Of a stretch of DNA of 54,233 nucleotides, positions 25,576 to 34,467 are shown piece by piece. Under the pieces are notes generated by a model. The model saw nothing but the letters and a program-made list of their open reading frames with translations. It did not search any database and was not told where the DNA came from. A program made the position numbers and the translations under genes. The first letter of the stretch is position 1. Each line of letters begins with the position of its first letter. The DNA is from an uncultured Blautia sp. (GTDB taxonomy: Bacteria; Bacillota; Clostridia; Lachnospirales; Lachnospiraceae): the NCBI GenBank assembly GCA_934373235.1, contig CAKROW010000013.1, positions 1 through 54,233 of the forward strand, given 5' to 3'.

Positions 25576-26718
25576 CTACCACCTGCTTTCAATCCACTGA
25601 TAGGTTTCCTGCTCTGTGGAAAGGATCTCTTCAAGATCAGGATTCTCTATCCGTTTATGCTGTTCCATAGCCTGCCCGATAATCTCATATATATCCAGAA
25701 AGCCAATCTTTTCTTCCAGAAACTTCTTAACTGCCAGTTCATTGGCAGCATTAAATACTGTTGGCATACTGCCACCCACTCTGGATGCCCGGATTGCCAT
25801 AGGAAGACCCAGAAATGTATCCATATCCGGCACATCAAAAGTAATCTCCCGAAGTTTTGTAAAATCAAGACGTTCTCCATCAAGATAACGTCTGTGTGGA
25901 TAATACAGAGCGTACTGGATCGGAAGACGCATATCCGGAGTTCCAAGCTGCGCCATCACAGCTCCGTCTTTGAATTCCACCATGGAGTGGATAATGCTCT
26001 GTGGCTGTACGACTACCTGAATATGGTCCAGATCCACATCAAAGAGCCATTTCGCCTCCATAACCTCCAGACCTTTGTTTACAAGAGTTGCTGAATCCAC
26101 TGTGATCTTACGTCCCATTACCCAGTTGGGGTGTTTCAAAGTATCTGCAACTGTTACATTTTTAAGCTGTTCCCGTGTACGGCCTCTGAACGGGCCTCCG
26201 GAAGCAGTGATCAGAAGCTTGTGGAGTTCTCTTTTTTCTTCCCCGTGGATTGCCTGGAAAATGGCACTGTGTTCGCTGTCTACAGGAAGGATCCTGACTC
26301 CATATTTTTTTGCCATAGGCATGATCAGATGTCCGGCAGTTACCAGAGTTTCTTTATTTGCCAGGGCAATATCCTTTCCTGCACGAATCCCTTCCATGGT
26401 AGGGCGGATTCCGATCATTCCCACAATGGCTGTCACCAGAATATCCGATTCCCTCATTGCCGCCAGTTCAAGAAGACCATCCATGCCGCAGACAACCCTG
26501 GTGTCCGTGTCGCTGATACGGACTTTGAGATCTTCTGCCCCTTCTTCATCCCACACGGCTGCCAGAATAGGATGAAACTCCCTTATCTGCTCCTCCAGTT
26601 TCTCAATACTTTTTCCGGCACTGACTGCAACTACCCGGAGATCCTCATTCTTCCTGACAACATCCAGGGTCTGGGTTCCTATGGAACCGGTAGAACCTAA
26701 AATTGCAATATTTTTCAT
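25576..26718 (-). CDS. dxr: 1-deoxy-D-xylulose 5-phosphate reductoisomerase
   Basis: A 380-residue enzyme of the MEP isoprenoid pathway, making MEP from DXP with NADPH. The NADPH loop GSTGSIGTQTLDV is at the N-terminus; metal-binding VDSEHSAIFQ and the active-site ASGGPFRG stretch follow, with HPNWVMGRKITVDSATLVNK typical of Dxr. ATG 26718 follows GGAG at nine bases. It stands between cdsA and rseP in the classical bacterial order. Confidence 0.97.
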   Translation of the reverse strand: MKNIAILGSTGSIGTQTLDVVRKNEDLRVVAVSAGKSIEKLEEQIREFHPILAAVWDEEGAEDLKVRISDTDTRVVCGMDGLLELAAMRESDILVTAIVGMIGIRPTMEGIRAGKDIALANKETLVTAGHLIMPMAKKYGVRILPVDSEHSAIFQAIHGEEKRELHKLLITASGGPFRGRTREQLKNVTVADTLKHPNWVMGRKITVDSATLVNKGLEVMEAKWLFDVDLDHIQVVVQPQSIIHSMVEFKDGAVMAQLGTPDMRLPIQYALYYPHRRYLDGERLDFTKLREITFDVPDMDTFLGLPMAIRASRVGGSMPTVFNAANELAVKKFLEEKIGFLDIYEIIGQAMEQHKRIENPDLEEILSTEQETYQWIESRW

Positions 26719-26730
26719 ACTTGTCATCTC

Positions 26731-27525
26731 CTATATTCCCAGAATAAGCTTTGCCAGATAATAGATCACAGGCGCTGTGATGATCACACTGTCAAATCGA
26801 TCCAAGATTCCTCCATGGCCGGGGATCAGTTTTCCGTAATCCTTGATATTCTGATTTCTCTTGATTGCAGATGCGGCAAGGTCTCCAACCATGGAGATCA
26901 ATGCTCCCACTCCGCAAATCAGTGCATATTCTGCCATTTTCCCCTGGGTAGCCCCTGCATAGATCACACCAAGAAGCGCTGCTCCCACAACTCCTCCTAC
27001 TGCACCCTCAACAGATTTCTTCGGACTCAGAACAGGCGCCATCTTGTGTTTTCCAATCAGCATGCCAACACAGTATGCACAGGTATCACAGCCCCAGGAG
27101 CAAAGGAAAATAAGCCATACCAGGAATTTACCATCCGGGAGTCCTCTTGTAAGATAGATAAATGACAGCATCACTGCCACATATATCTGCCCGAAAAAAG
27201 CAGCCATGATCTGTTCAGCCCTGTATTTTGGATATGAAAATACATATACAAAAAGGATCAGGATCATTCCCAGTATCACTGCCATCATACCAAATCTTTC
27301 AAAATCCACCCGAACTGCCATATAATAAAAGAGTGCACCCAGGTATCCTGCCACCTCCAGCACGGTAAAATGATCATCCCTGACTTTCATCACCTTATAA
27401 AGTTCCTGCATACCGATCAGTGACACACACAGCATGGTAAAAAACAGGATCCAGTTTCCGGATATAATCGTTGCCAGGGCAATGGCGACAAGAATAATAC
27501 CGCTGATAAGTCTTGTCTTGAACAT
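26731..27525 (-). CDS. cdsA: Phosphatidate cytidylyltransferase
   Basis: A 264-residue membrane enzyme that makes CDP-diacylglycerol for phospholipid synthesis. About seven hydrophobic segments are seen, and the C-terminal CDP-alcohol signature region reads SMVGDLAASAIKRNQNIKDYGKLIPGHGGILDRFDS, the defining motif of the family. It lies three bases after uppS and 12 before dxr, so it is part of one transcription unit. Confidence 0.96.
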   Translation of the reverse strand: MFKTRLISGIILVAIALATIISGNWILFFTMLCVSLIGMQELYKVMKVRDDHFTVLEVAGYLGALFYYMAVRVDFERFGMMAVILGMILILFVYVFSYPKYRAEQIMAAFFGQIYVAVMLSFIYLTRGLPDGKFLVWLIFLCSWGCDTCAYCVGMLIGKHKMAPVLSPKKSVEGAVGGVVGAALLGVIYAGATQGKMAEYALICGVGALISMVGDLAASAIKRNQNIKDYGKLIPGHGGILDRFDSVIITAPVIYYLAKLILGI

Positions 27526-27528
27526 CTT

Positions 27529-28239
27529 TTATTTATCCTCCTTTACGCCACCATAGCGTCGGTCTCTCTCATTATATTTCTCAATGGCCCTGATAAGCTC
27601 TTCTTTATGAAAATCAGGCCATGCCACATCTGTGAAGTAGAACTCTGTATATGCCAACTGCCACAGAAGAAAGTTTGACAATCTCTGCTCTCCGCTGGTA
27701 CGGATCAGGAAATCCGGATCCGGGATCCCTGCAGTATCCAGATATCCGCTGATCACATCTTCTGTGATCTCAGATGGAACAATTTTTCCATCTGCCGCAT
27801 CCTGGGCCATACGTCTCATTCCACGGGCAATCTCATCACGGCTTCCATAGTTCAGTGCCAGTTGAAAATAAATCCCGTCAAAATCCTTTGAATACTCTTC
27901 AAGCTCCCGGACACTTTCCTGAATATCCGGTGCAAAGGCACTGACATCTCCAATAACCTTCATACGCATATTGTTTTTCTTGGAAATCTTTATACACTTC
28001 TTGAGATAATTGCGAAACAGCTTCATCAGAGCTTCCACTTCTTCTTTGGAACGCTTCCAGTTCTCTGTGGAAAAGGCATATACTGTCAGATACTTCACCC
28101 CGAGGTCTTTGATATCATAGCATATTTTTTCAAGATTATCGCAGCCTTTGATATGACCGTAAGTTCTCGGCATACCTCTTTTTTTTGCCCATCTTCCGTT
28201 TCCGTCAAGAATGATTGCTATATGATTCGGTACATTCAT
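27529..28239 (-). CDS. uppS: Undecaprenyl diphosphate synthase (isoprenyl transferase)
   Basis: A 236-residue cis-prenyltransferase that extends farnesyl diphosphate to the C55 carrier used in peptidoglycan synthesis. The catalytic Asp12 is in HIAIILDGNGRWAKKRG; the conserved RTSGEQRLSNFLLWQLAYTEFYF stretch lies near the C-terminus. The start at 28239 has GGAGG close upstream and removes a spurious extension to 28272. Confidence 0.97.
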   Translation of the reverse strand: MNVPNHIAIILDGNGRWAKKRGMPRTYGHIKGCDNLEKICYDIKDLGVKYLTVYAFSTENWKRSKEEVEALMKLFRNYLKKCIKISKKNNMRMKVIGDVSAFAPDIQESVRELEEYSKDFDGIYFQLALNYGSRDEIARGMRRMAQDAADGKIVPSEITEDVISGYLDTAGIPDPDFLIRTSGEQRLSNFLLWQLAYTEFYFTDVAWPDFHKEELIRAIEKYNERDRRYGGVKEDK

Positions 28240-28321
28240 CTTATTTCCTCCACATAAAATCAGCAGTAACACAAAGAGGACTTCTCCCAGGAAGCCCTCT
28301 CATTACTGCAGACACAGGCTG

Positions 28322-28873
28322 TTATACAGTCATGATCTCTTTTGACTTGTTATCGACTGCCTTGTCAACCTCTTTGATGTATTTATCTGTAAGCTTCTGA
28401 ACTTTCTCTTCAAGCTCTTTGATCTCATCCTCGGAAACATCCTGCTTTGCAAGTTTCTTAAAAGCATCATTGGCATCACGGCGGATATTTCTTACTGCAA
28501 CCTTGGCTCCCTCGCCTTTTTTCTTAACGTCTTTTACAAGCTCCTTACGACGTTCTTCTGTAAGCTCCGGGAATACAAGGCGGATACTCTTTCCGTCATT
28601 GCTCGGGTTCAGTCCAAGATCAGATGTAAGAATTGCTTTCTCAATGCCTTTGATCATACTGGATTCCCATGGCTGGATCTGGATCATCCTTGCTTCCGGT
28701 ACAGAAATGTTGGCAACCTGCTGGATTGGTGTCGGTGCTCCGTAATAATCCACTGTAAGCTTGTCAAGGATGTGCGGATTGGCACGTCCTGCTCTGATAG
28801 TTGTCAGCTCGCTTTCCAGGGCATTAAGTGTTTTTCCCATTTTTGATTCGTATACCTGAATTCTCTCATCCAT
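28322..28873 (-). CDS. frr: Ribosome-recycling factor
   Basis: A 183-residue protein that splits post-termination ribosomes with EF-G. It shows the family's two-domain pattern: a long helical bundle interrupted by the beta domain (VDYYGAPTPIQQVANISVPEARMI). RAGRANPHIL and the C-terminal EVDKAVDNKSKEIMTV are typical. It lies between pyrH and uppS as in most Firmicutes. Confidence 0.97.
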   Translation of the reverse strand: MDERIQVYESKMGKTLNALESELTTIRAGRANPHILDKLTVDYYGAPTPIQQVANISVPEARMIQIQPWESSMIKGIEKAILTSDLGLNPSNDGKSIRLVFPELTEERRKELVKDVKKKGEGAKVAVRNIRRDANDAFKKLAKQDVSEDEIKELEEKVQKLTDKYIKEVDKAVDNKSKEIMTV

Positions 28874-28945
28874 ATGTCATATCTCCCTATCTGGTTATTT
28901 TGATCAAACGGATATCATAGTCCGCTTCACAATTTACATTCAATC

Positions 28946-29641
28946 TTATACAGTAACCCTGGTTCCATCGAACTTACCATGTACTGTGTTCACAATACTG
29001 TTTTCACCTTCCAGGCCAAATACCAGCATCGGCATCTTCTGCTCCATGCACATGATAGAAGCAGTCAGATCCATAGCAGCAAGTTTCTTGGCAACAACCT
29101 CATCAATGGAAATCTCATCGTATTTCACTGCATCAGGATTTACCTTCGGATCGCTGTCATAAATTCCGTCAATGGCTTTTGCAAGAAGGATGGCATCTGC
29201 GCCGATCTCAACTGCACGAAGTACAGTTGCTGTATCTGTTGAGAAATACGGATGACCTGTACCTCCGGCAAAAAATACCACCTTACCTTCTGCAAAGCTT
29301 TCCTCCACAGCATCTTTGGAGTAAAGCGTGGTAAATGCCCCACACACAAATGGTGTGAATACTTCTGTCTTCAGTCCTACATATCTGCAGATATCAGATA
29401 CATAGATACAGTTCATAATAGTTGCAAGCATACCGATCTGGTCAGCCTTACTTCTGTCCATAGCTCCGCTGGTACGGCCTCTCCAGAAATTGCCTCCACC
29501 GATCACGATACCTACCTGAAGTCCCTCATCCACAATAGTCTTGATCTGTCTGGCAACACCAATAACAGTTGCCTCATCAAAACCTCTCTTCTGTGCCCCT
29601 GCAAGAGCCTCTCCACTTAATTTCAGTAACACTCTCTTCAT
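28946..29641 (-). CDS. pyrH: Uridylate kinase
   Basis: A 231-residue UMP kinase of the amino-acid-kinase fold, hexameric in the family. LLKLSGEALAG is the N-terminal phosphate loop, GGGNFWRG the UMP/glycine loop, and GGTGHPYFSTDTA the ATP-side motif. In many bacteria it follows rpsB-tsf; here it follows a lipoprotein gene (15 bases), so the ribosomal genes are elsewhere. Confidence 0.97.
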   Translation of the reverse strand: MKRVLLKLSGEALAGAQKRGFDEATVIGVARQIKTIVDEGLQVGIVIGGGNFWRGRTSGAMDRSKADQIGMLATIMNCIYVSDICRYVGLKTEVFTPFVCGAFTTLYSKDAVEESFAEGKVVFFAGGTGHPYFSTDTATVLRAVEIGADAILLAKAIDGIYDSDPKVNPDAVKYDEISIDEVVAKKLAAMDLTASIMCMEQKMPMLVFGLEGENSIVNTVHGKFDGTRVTV

Positions 29642-29656
29642 ATCTTTATTCTCCTT

Positions 29657-30736
29657 TTACCACACGCCTGACACAACTTCATTGCCATTTTCGTCAACAG
29701 TTGTGGAGACTGTAAATGTATCATAATAATGGTAGCCTGTTTTTCCGGATTCCGGTTCATCCTCATAATCGCTTCCGTTTGGACTTCCACATGCAGATTC
29801 CAGACTGTCCAGAGACTGACCTATATACTGTTGTGCCGTGGAGGACGGGTCATCTTCAGACGGGGCTTCTGTAGGAGCCGGATCATCCGGTGTTTCCGGG
29901 GTATCCGGGGTCTCTGTAGGAGCCGGATTCTCCCCAGGATCCGGGGTCTCTGTGGGCTCGGGACTCTCTGTAGGATCTGCTTCCTGAGTTGGCTGTGCAT
30001 TTGTACTGTCCGTATTATCTGTGTTATCCGTACTGGTACTGTCACTGCTTTCAGGATCCGGAGTCGGAGTTGCATCCTGAACACTCTCATCACTGCTTTC
30101 ACTGTCATCCGTGAGTCCCAGACGGTTCTTCACATCATTTAAAGTAGATACTTCTGTACTGGAGGAACCGGTTTTATATTTTGCATAAGGAATCCCGTCC
30201 TCTCCACTTCCGTCCATACATAAAGTAATCTCCGAAACCGTAGTCAGAGGAATCTGACGGAAAAAGCACTCATTCTGTTCTTCATCAGAGAAAGTGATAC
30301 GAATATCAAAACTGCTCGCTGTATTTCCCTGATCATCCTTCTGGCTCTTTTCCATATAGTAGAGTGCCTTGTCATTATCTGCAAGCCTGAACCTGCCGTT
30401 TACAAGATCACTGCCCCATGTCTCTTCACTGTCATCTCCGTCATCTCTTGTAGCACGTACATAGATAGACGAAATCTCAGAACCCATGCTGTTATTGATC
30501 ACAATGGATGTGGTTGTATCAGACTTGGTTCCCATTACATTCTTGATATTGGATGTGTCATCCTCTGTCTTCTGCATTTCTACCACATTATTCTGTGCTG
30601 CTTCTGTTACAGCCGGTGTAGCTGTAGCCTGAACCGCCTGTACTGTATCAGCACTGCTGTCATTCTTCTTCCCACATCCCGCTGCTGCTACACTTACCAC
30701 GAGGATTCCTGCAAGCATCAAATAACGTTTCTTCAT
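29657..30736 (-). CDS. Lipoprotein with Pro/Thr/Glu-rich linker
   Basis: A 359-residue protein with a signal peptide and lipobox (VSVAAAGC, Cys about residue 21). A folded region of about 150 residues follows (SIYVRATRDDGDDSEETW, with strands, possibly a beta-sandwich). A linker of PTP/DPE/TETP repeats then spans about 200-295, before a short C-terminal domain ending SGKTGYHYYDTFTVSTTVDENGNEVVSGVW. The tail resembles small cell-wall repeat motifs but no family is certain. It is the first gene of the pyrH-rseP run by spacing, and probably faces the cell wall. Function unknown. Confidence 0.8.
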   Translation of the reverse strand: MKKRYLMLAGILVVSVAAAGCGKKNDSSADTVQAVQATATPAVTEAAQNNVVEMQKTEDDTSNIKNVMGTKSDTTTSIVINNSMGSEISSIYVRATRDDGDDSEETWGSDLVNGRFRLADNDKALYYMEKSQKDDQGNTASSFDIRITFSDEEQNECFFRQIPLTTVSEITLCMDGSGEDGIPYAKYKTGSSSTEVSTLNDVKNRLGLTDDSESSDESVQDATPTPDPESSDSTSTDNTDNTDSTNAQPTQEADPTESPEPTETPDPGENPAPTETPDTPETPDDPAPTEAPSEDDPSSTAQQYIGQSLDSLESACGSPNGSDYEDEPESGKTGYHYYDTFTVSTTVDENGNEVVSGVW

Positions 30737-30860
30737 TAATATCTCCTCCAAATAAATGGTCATTCAGTCATTTTTTCTTTATCTATTATTACAGAGTATT
30801 ACTTTCTTGTCAACCGAACCCATGAGAATTTCATACAATTTTTAAACTTTAGGATCATTT

Positions 30861-31340
30861 TCAAAAACCGGTACGCACACGCTTTTTCTGCATGGATTTT
30901 CGCATTTTTCCGGCCTCATTGCGTGCTTTTTCCGCTTCTGTAGTAATGAGCAGCTCCGGAACCTGGATGGGATTTTCTGTCTCATCCATGGCAACCATGA
31001 TCACAAATGCCCGGTTAACAGAATATCTCATTCCATTGGGGTCCTCCACATAAGTGTCCACCTCTATTTCCATGGAAGAATTTCCCACATAAGTCACATA
31101 TCCAATCAGAACGATCAGTTCTCCCTCATGAACAGCCCGTTTAAACTGCAGATTATCAATAGCGGCCGTGGTCACATTGTGAGTTTCCGCATGGCGCATG
31201 GCTGTCACACTGGCCACCTCATCGATCCACTGCATAAGGATCCCTCCGAACAGTCTGCCCCCTGCATTCAGATGCTGTTTCATGATCAGGTGAACCTGCT
31301 CCGTCATGGAACCTGATACCTTTTTTTTCTTTCTGTCCAT
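30861..31340 (-). CDS. Acyl-CoA thioesterase (hotdog fold)
   Basis: A 159-residue protein of the acyl-CoA thioesterase (YciA/BFIT-like) group. GGRLFGGILMQWIDEVASVTAMRHA is the hotdog helix with the catalytic Asp, and FKRAVHEGELIVL the following strand. It hydrolyses acyl-CoA in family members; chain-length preference is unknown. A Lys/Arg-rich C-terminal tail is present. It is the last gene of the eno-secG-rnr-smpB run, 12 bases after smpB. Confidence 0.88.
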   Translation of the reverse strand: MDRKKKKVSGSMTEQVHLIMKQHLNAGGRLFGGILMQWIDEVASVTAMRHAETHNVTTAAIDNLQFKRAVHEGELIVLIGYVTYVGNSSMEIEVDTYVEDPNGMRYSVNRAFVIMVAMDETENPIQVPELLITTEAEKARNEAGKMRKSMQKKRVRTGF

Positions 31341-31352
31341 CCCGGCTTCCTC

Positions 31353-31820
31353 CTAGAGGTTTCTCACCTTAAAGTCACGTTCTGCTTCTCTCTTCTGGTC
31401 TTTTTTGGCAATGTCCTGCCGTTTATCATAAAGCTTCTTACCACGTGCAAGGCCGATCTCCACTTTTACAAGACTGTTTTTAAAATATACTTTAAGCGGT
31501 ACCAGAGTCAGTCCTTTTTCCTTAAGCTTTGCTTCGATCTTATTGATCTCATAACGGTGAAGAAGAAGTTTGCGCACCCGCAGCGGATCTTTGTTAAAAA
31601 TATTGCCTTTTTCGTATGGGCTGATGTGCATGCCGTATACATATACTTCACCATTTTCTACCCGAACAAAAGCTTCCTTGATACTGCATCTTCCTGCACG
31701 CAGAGATTTTACCTCCGTGCCGGCAAGTGCAATTCCTGTTTCGTAGGTATCTTCTATAAAATAGTCATGAAACGCCTTTTTGTTATTGGCGATCAGTTTA
31801 ATTCCTGCTTTTTTTGCCAT
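31353..31820 (-). CDS. smpB: SsrA-binding protein SmpB
   Basis: A 155-residue partner of tmRNA in rescue of stalled ribosomes. It has the family N-terminus KLIANNKKAFHDYFIEDTYE, then the beta-barrel core and the basic C-terminal tail KKLYDKRQDIAKKDQKREAERD that reaches the ribosomal decoding centre. It lies one base after rnr, as is usual since RNase R degrades the rescued mRNA. Confidence 0.97.
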   Translation of the reverse strand: MAKKAGIKLIANNKKAFHDYFIEDTYETGIALAGTEVKSLRAGRCSIKEAFVRVENGEVYVYGMHISPYEKGNIFNKDPLRVRKLLLHRYEINKIEAKLKEKGLTLVPLKVYFKNSLVKVEIGLARGKKLYDKRQDIAKKDQKREAERDFKVRNL

Positions 31821-31821
31821 T

Positions 31822-34083
31822 TCAGTTTTCCTCCGTCAGTACAAAATCAACAGTTTTCAAAAGTTTGTCTGCGTCTGCCACCCGGACACGAACTTTCTGA
31901 CCAAGGCGGTATATCTTTCCGGTCATATCTCCCCGAAGTTCATACTCATCCTGGTCAAAAACATAATAATCATCCCGCATGGTATTGATGTGTACCAGAC
32001 CCTCGACTGTATTCGGAAGCTCCACATAGATACCCCATCCTGTAACACCGGAAATGATACCCTCAAATTCCTCACCCAGATGGTATGACATATATTCTGC
32101 TTTTTTCAGCTTGTCAGATTCCCTCTCTGCTTCATCTGCACGCCGTTCACATACACTGGACTGGCGTGCCACCTCATCCAGGATCTCTCTGTAATGTTCT
32201 GTTTTTCCTTCACGGGCAAGTCTGCCTCTCAGATTATCTTTTATTATCCTGTGGATCTGAAGATCCGGGTAACGGCGTATGGGAGAAGTAAAGTGACAGT
32301 AATATTTGGCAGCCAGACCGAAATGCCCGCTGCACTCTGTCGTATATTTTGCCTGCTTCATTGTACGCAGTGTCAGTCTGCTGATCTGTGCCTCATTTGG
32401 TGCCCCTTCAATTCCTTCCAAAATCTCCTGGATCTCTCCTGGCGTGATTTTTTCCCCGGCTTTCTGTACAGGAATCCCCTGATTGTGAAGAAGCATCAGA
32501 AGACTTTCGATCTTGTCCGGATCCGGATTCTCATGAGTACGGTACACAAACGGATAATCTCCGGTACAGTATTCCTGCGCCACAGTCTCATTTGCAAGAA
32601 GCATAAAATCTTCAATGATCCTTGTAGCCACATTTGCCTCATAGGGCTCGATGTCAATAACTTTTCCGGCACCATTTAAGATGATCTTGCTTTCCGGAAA
32701 ATCAAAATCAATGGATCCTCTTAAATGTCTCCTGCTCCTTAAGATCCCGGAAAGTTCTTTCATAAGGAAAAACATGGGGATCAGTGATTTGTATCTCTTC
32801 TTTGCATTTTCATCTGCATCTTCCAGAATATTCTTTACATCTGTATAGCACATTCTCTCATCTACACGGATCACAGTTTCTGCGATTTTATGAGATACTA
32901 CCTTGCCCTTTTCGTTTATATCCATAAGACAGCTTAAAGCCAGGCGGTCCTCCCCCTGGTTTAAAGAACAGATTCCATTGGAAAGGCGTTCCGGAAGCAT
33001 AGGTACCACACGGTCAGCCAGGTATACACTGGTTCCTCTTTTTAATGCTTCTCGGTCAAGAGCACTTCCACCCTGTACATAATTGCTCACATCCGCAATA
33101 TGTACGCCCAGATGATACATTCCGTTTTCTTTTGTAAGGGAAATGGCATCATCCAGATCTTTTGCGTCCTCTCCGTCAATGGTAACTGTGGTAAGCTCTG
33201 TAAGATCCAGCCTGCCGGTCCGATCCCCGTCCAATACATGGTCCGGCACACGGTCTGCCTGCTTCATCACACGTTCCGGAAATTCACAGGGAATACCAAA
33301 GCTTTTTACAATAGCCAGGATATCCGTTCCCGGAGTGCGGAGATTTCCAAGTACCTCTGTCACACATCCTTCAGGACTTTTGTTTTTTGTTCCGTAATCA
33401 AGGATTTTGGCAACTACCTTATCTCCATCCTTTGCCCCCATGGAATCTTTTCTCGGTATAAAAACATCTCTGGAAAACTTGGGGTTGTCACTTACCACAA
33501 ATCCATACTCCCGGTTACTCTGGTATGTTCCCACGATGGACGACATTCCTCTTTCAATAATCTTGAGGACGATTCCCTCTTTCCGTTTACCATCTTTTTC
33601 TTTCTGATTATTTTTAACAAGGATCTGTACTTTATCCATATGCATGGCAGTTCCTGTGTCACTCTCGGGAATAAAGATATCTTCCTCTTCACCCTCAATC
33701 TCTACAAATCCAAAACCCTTATAATGGCCGATAAAGGTTCCTTCCATAAGAGTTCCGTCTTTTTCTGTATAGGTTCTCTGTGGCTCTTCCCTGCCGTTTC
33801 TGTGCTTCTGTGCCTTATTTTCTTTGGTATGCCTCTTTCCACTTTCTTTTTTATCTTTCTTCCTATGTTTTGAGGATGTCCTTGAATACCGGCCTTTTTT
33901 GTCTGTTTCCGCCTTTCCCTCCTCTACCAGGGCTTCCAGAACATCGTACAGTTCTCTTTTTTCATATTTATCAAGCTGGAGTAGAGAACCTATTTCACGG
34001 AAACGCATAGGCTTATATACAGGATCTCCCATCAGCTCTAATATGAACTTCTTTCTTTTTTCCAGATTTTCTATATTTTTCAT
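31822..34083 (-). CDS. rnr: Ribonuclease R
   Basis: A 753-residue 3'-5' exoribonuclease of the RNB family that digests structured RNA. The order is: N-terminal helix-turn-helix region, a basic Lys/Arg stretch (about 80-105), cold-shock domains (about 110-240), the RNB catalytic domain (TIDGEDAKDLDDAISL with the metal-binding Asp residues), and a C-terminal S1 domain (EFEGIISGVTGWGIYVEL). The ATG at 34083 follows GGAG; the frame extends to 34107. It is followed directly by smpB. Confidence 0.96.
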   Translation of the reverse strand: MKNIENLEKRKKFILELMGDPVYKPMRFREIGSLLQLDKYEKRELYDVLEALVEEGKAETDKKGRYSRTSSKHRKKDKKESGKRHTKENKAQKHRNGREEPQRTYTEKDGTLMEGTFIGHYKGFGFVEIEGEEEDIFIPESDTGTAMHMDKVQILVKNNQKEKDGKRKEGIVLKIIERGMSSIVGTYQSNREYGFVVSDNPKFSRDVFIPRKDSMGAKDGDKVVAKILDYGTKNKSPEGCVTEVLGNLRTPGTDILAIVKSFGIPCEFPERVMKQADRVPDHVLDGDRTGRLDLTELTTVTIDGEDAKDLDDAISLTKENGMYHLGVHIADVSNYVQGGSALDREALKRGTSVYLADRVVPMLPERLSNGICSLNQGEDRLALSCLMDINEKGKVVSHKIAETVIRVDERMCYTDVKNILEDADENAKKRYKSLIPMFFLMKELSGILRSRRHLRGSIDFDFPESKIILNGAGKVIDIEPYEANVATRIIEDFMLLANETVAQEYCTGDYPFVYRTHENPDPDKIESLLMLLHNQGIPVQKAGEKITPGEIQEILEGIEGAPNEAQISRLTLRTMKQAKYTTECSGHFGLAAKYYCHFTSPIRRYPDLQIHRIIKDNLRGRLAREGKTEHYREILDEVARQSSVCERRADEAERESDKLKKAEYMSYHLGEEFEGIISGVTGWGIYVELPNTVEGLVHINTMRDDYYVFDQDEYELRGDMTGKIYRLGQKVRVRVADADKLLKTVDFVLTEEN

Positions 34084-34205
34084 TTTTCTCCTATCACGCA
34101 AAAACACCCCTGCTGATTAACCCAGAAAGCTCCACCGGAGTTTCTTCTGCGTGCTAATGCAGCAAGAGTGCTTCCATTCTTCTGTCCTGATATATGGAAT
34201 ACCGG

Positions 34206-34439
34206 TCAGATCATGTTCAAAACAATTGACAGTACAAAGAAAAGAACTCCCATGATAATGGTACCCCTTACAAGTCCGCCTTCCATGGAACGTCCTTTAT
34301 TTCTGCCCCAATAGGTATCTGCAACACCGGCAATAGAGCCAAGTCCCTGCTGCTTGCCCTCCTGCATCAGTACGACTACAGTAAGAGCGATACAATCTAT
34401 TGCATAAATGACAGTCAGAATAATCTTTAATATATCCAC
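34206..34439 (-). CDS. secG: Preprotein translocase subunit SecG
   Basis: A 77-residue membrane protein with two hydrophobic segments (LKIILTVIYAIDCIALTVVVLMQ and VRGTIIMGVLFFVLSIVLNMI) flanking the conserved cytosolic loop QEGKQQGLGSIAG. This is the pattern of SecG, the small helper subunit of the SecYEG channel. The gene lies between eno and rnr, as in related Firmicutes. Confidence 0.93.
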   Translation of the reverse strand: MDILKIILTVIYAIDCIALTVVVLMQEGKQQGLGSIAGVADTYWGRNKGRSMEGGLVRGTIIMGVLFFVLSIVLNMI

Positions 34440-34467
34440 GTGGTTACACCTCCTAATCAGCTAGAGG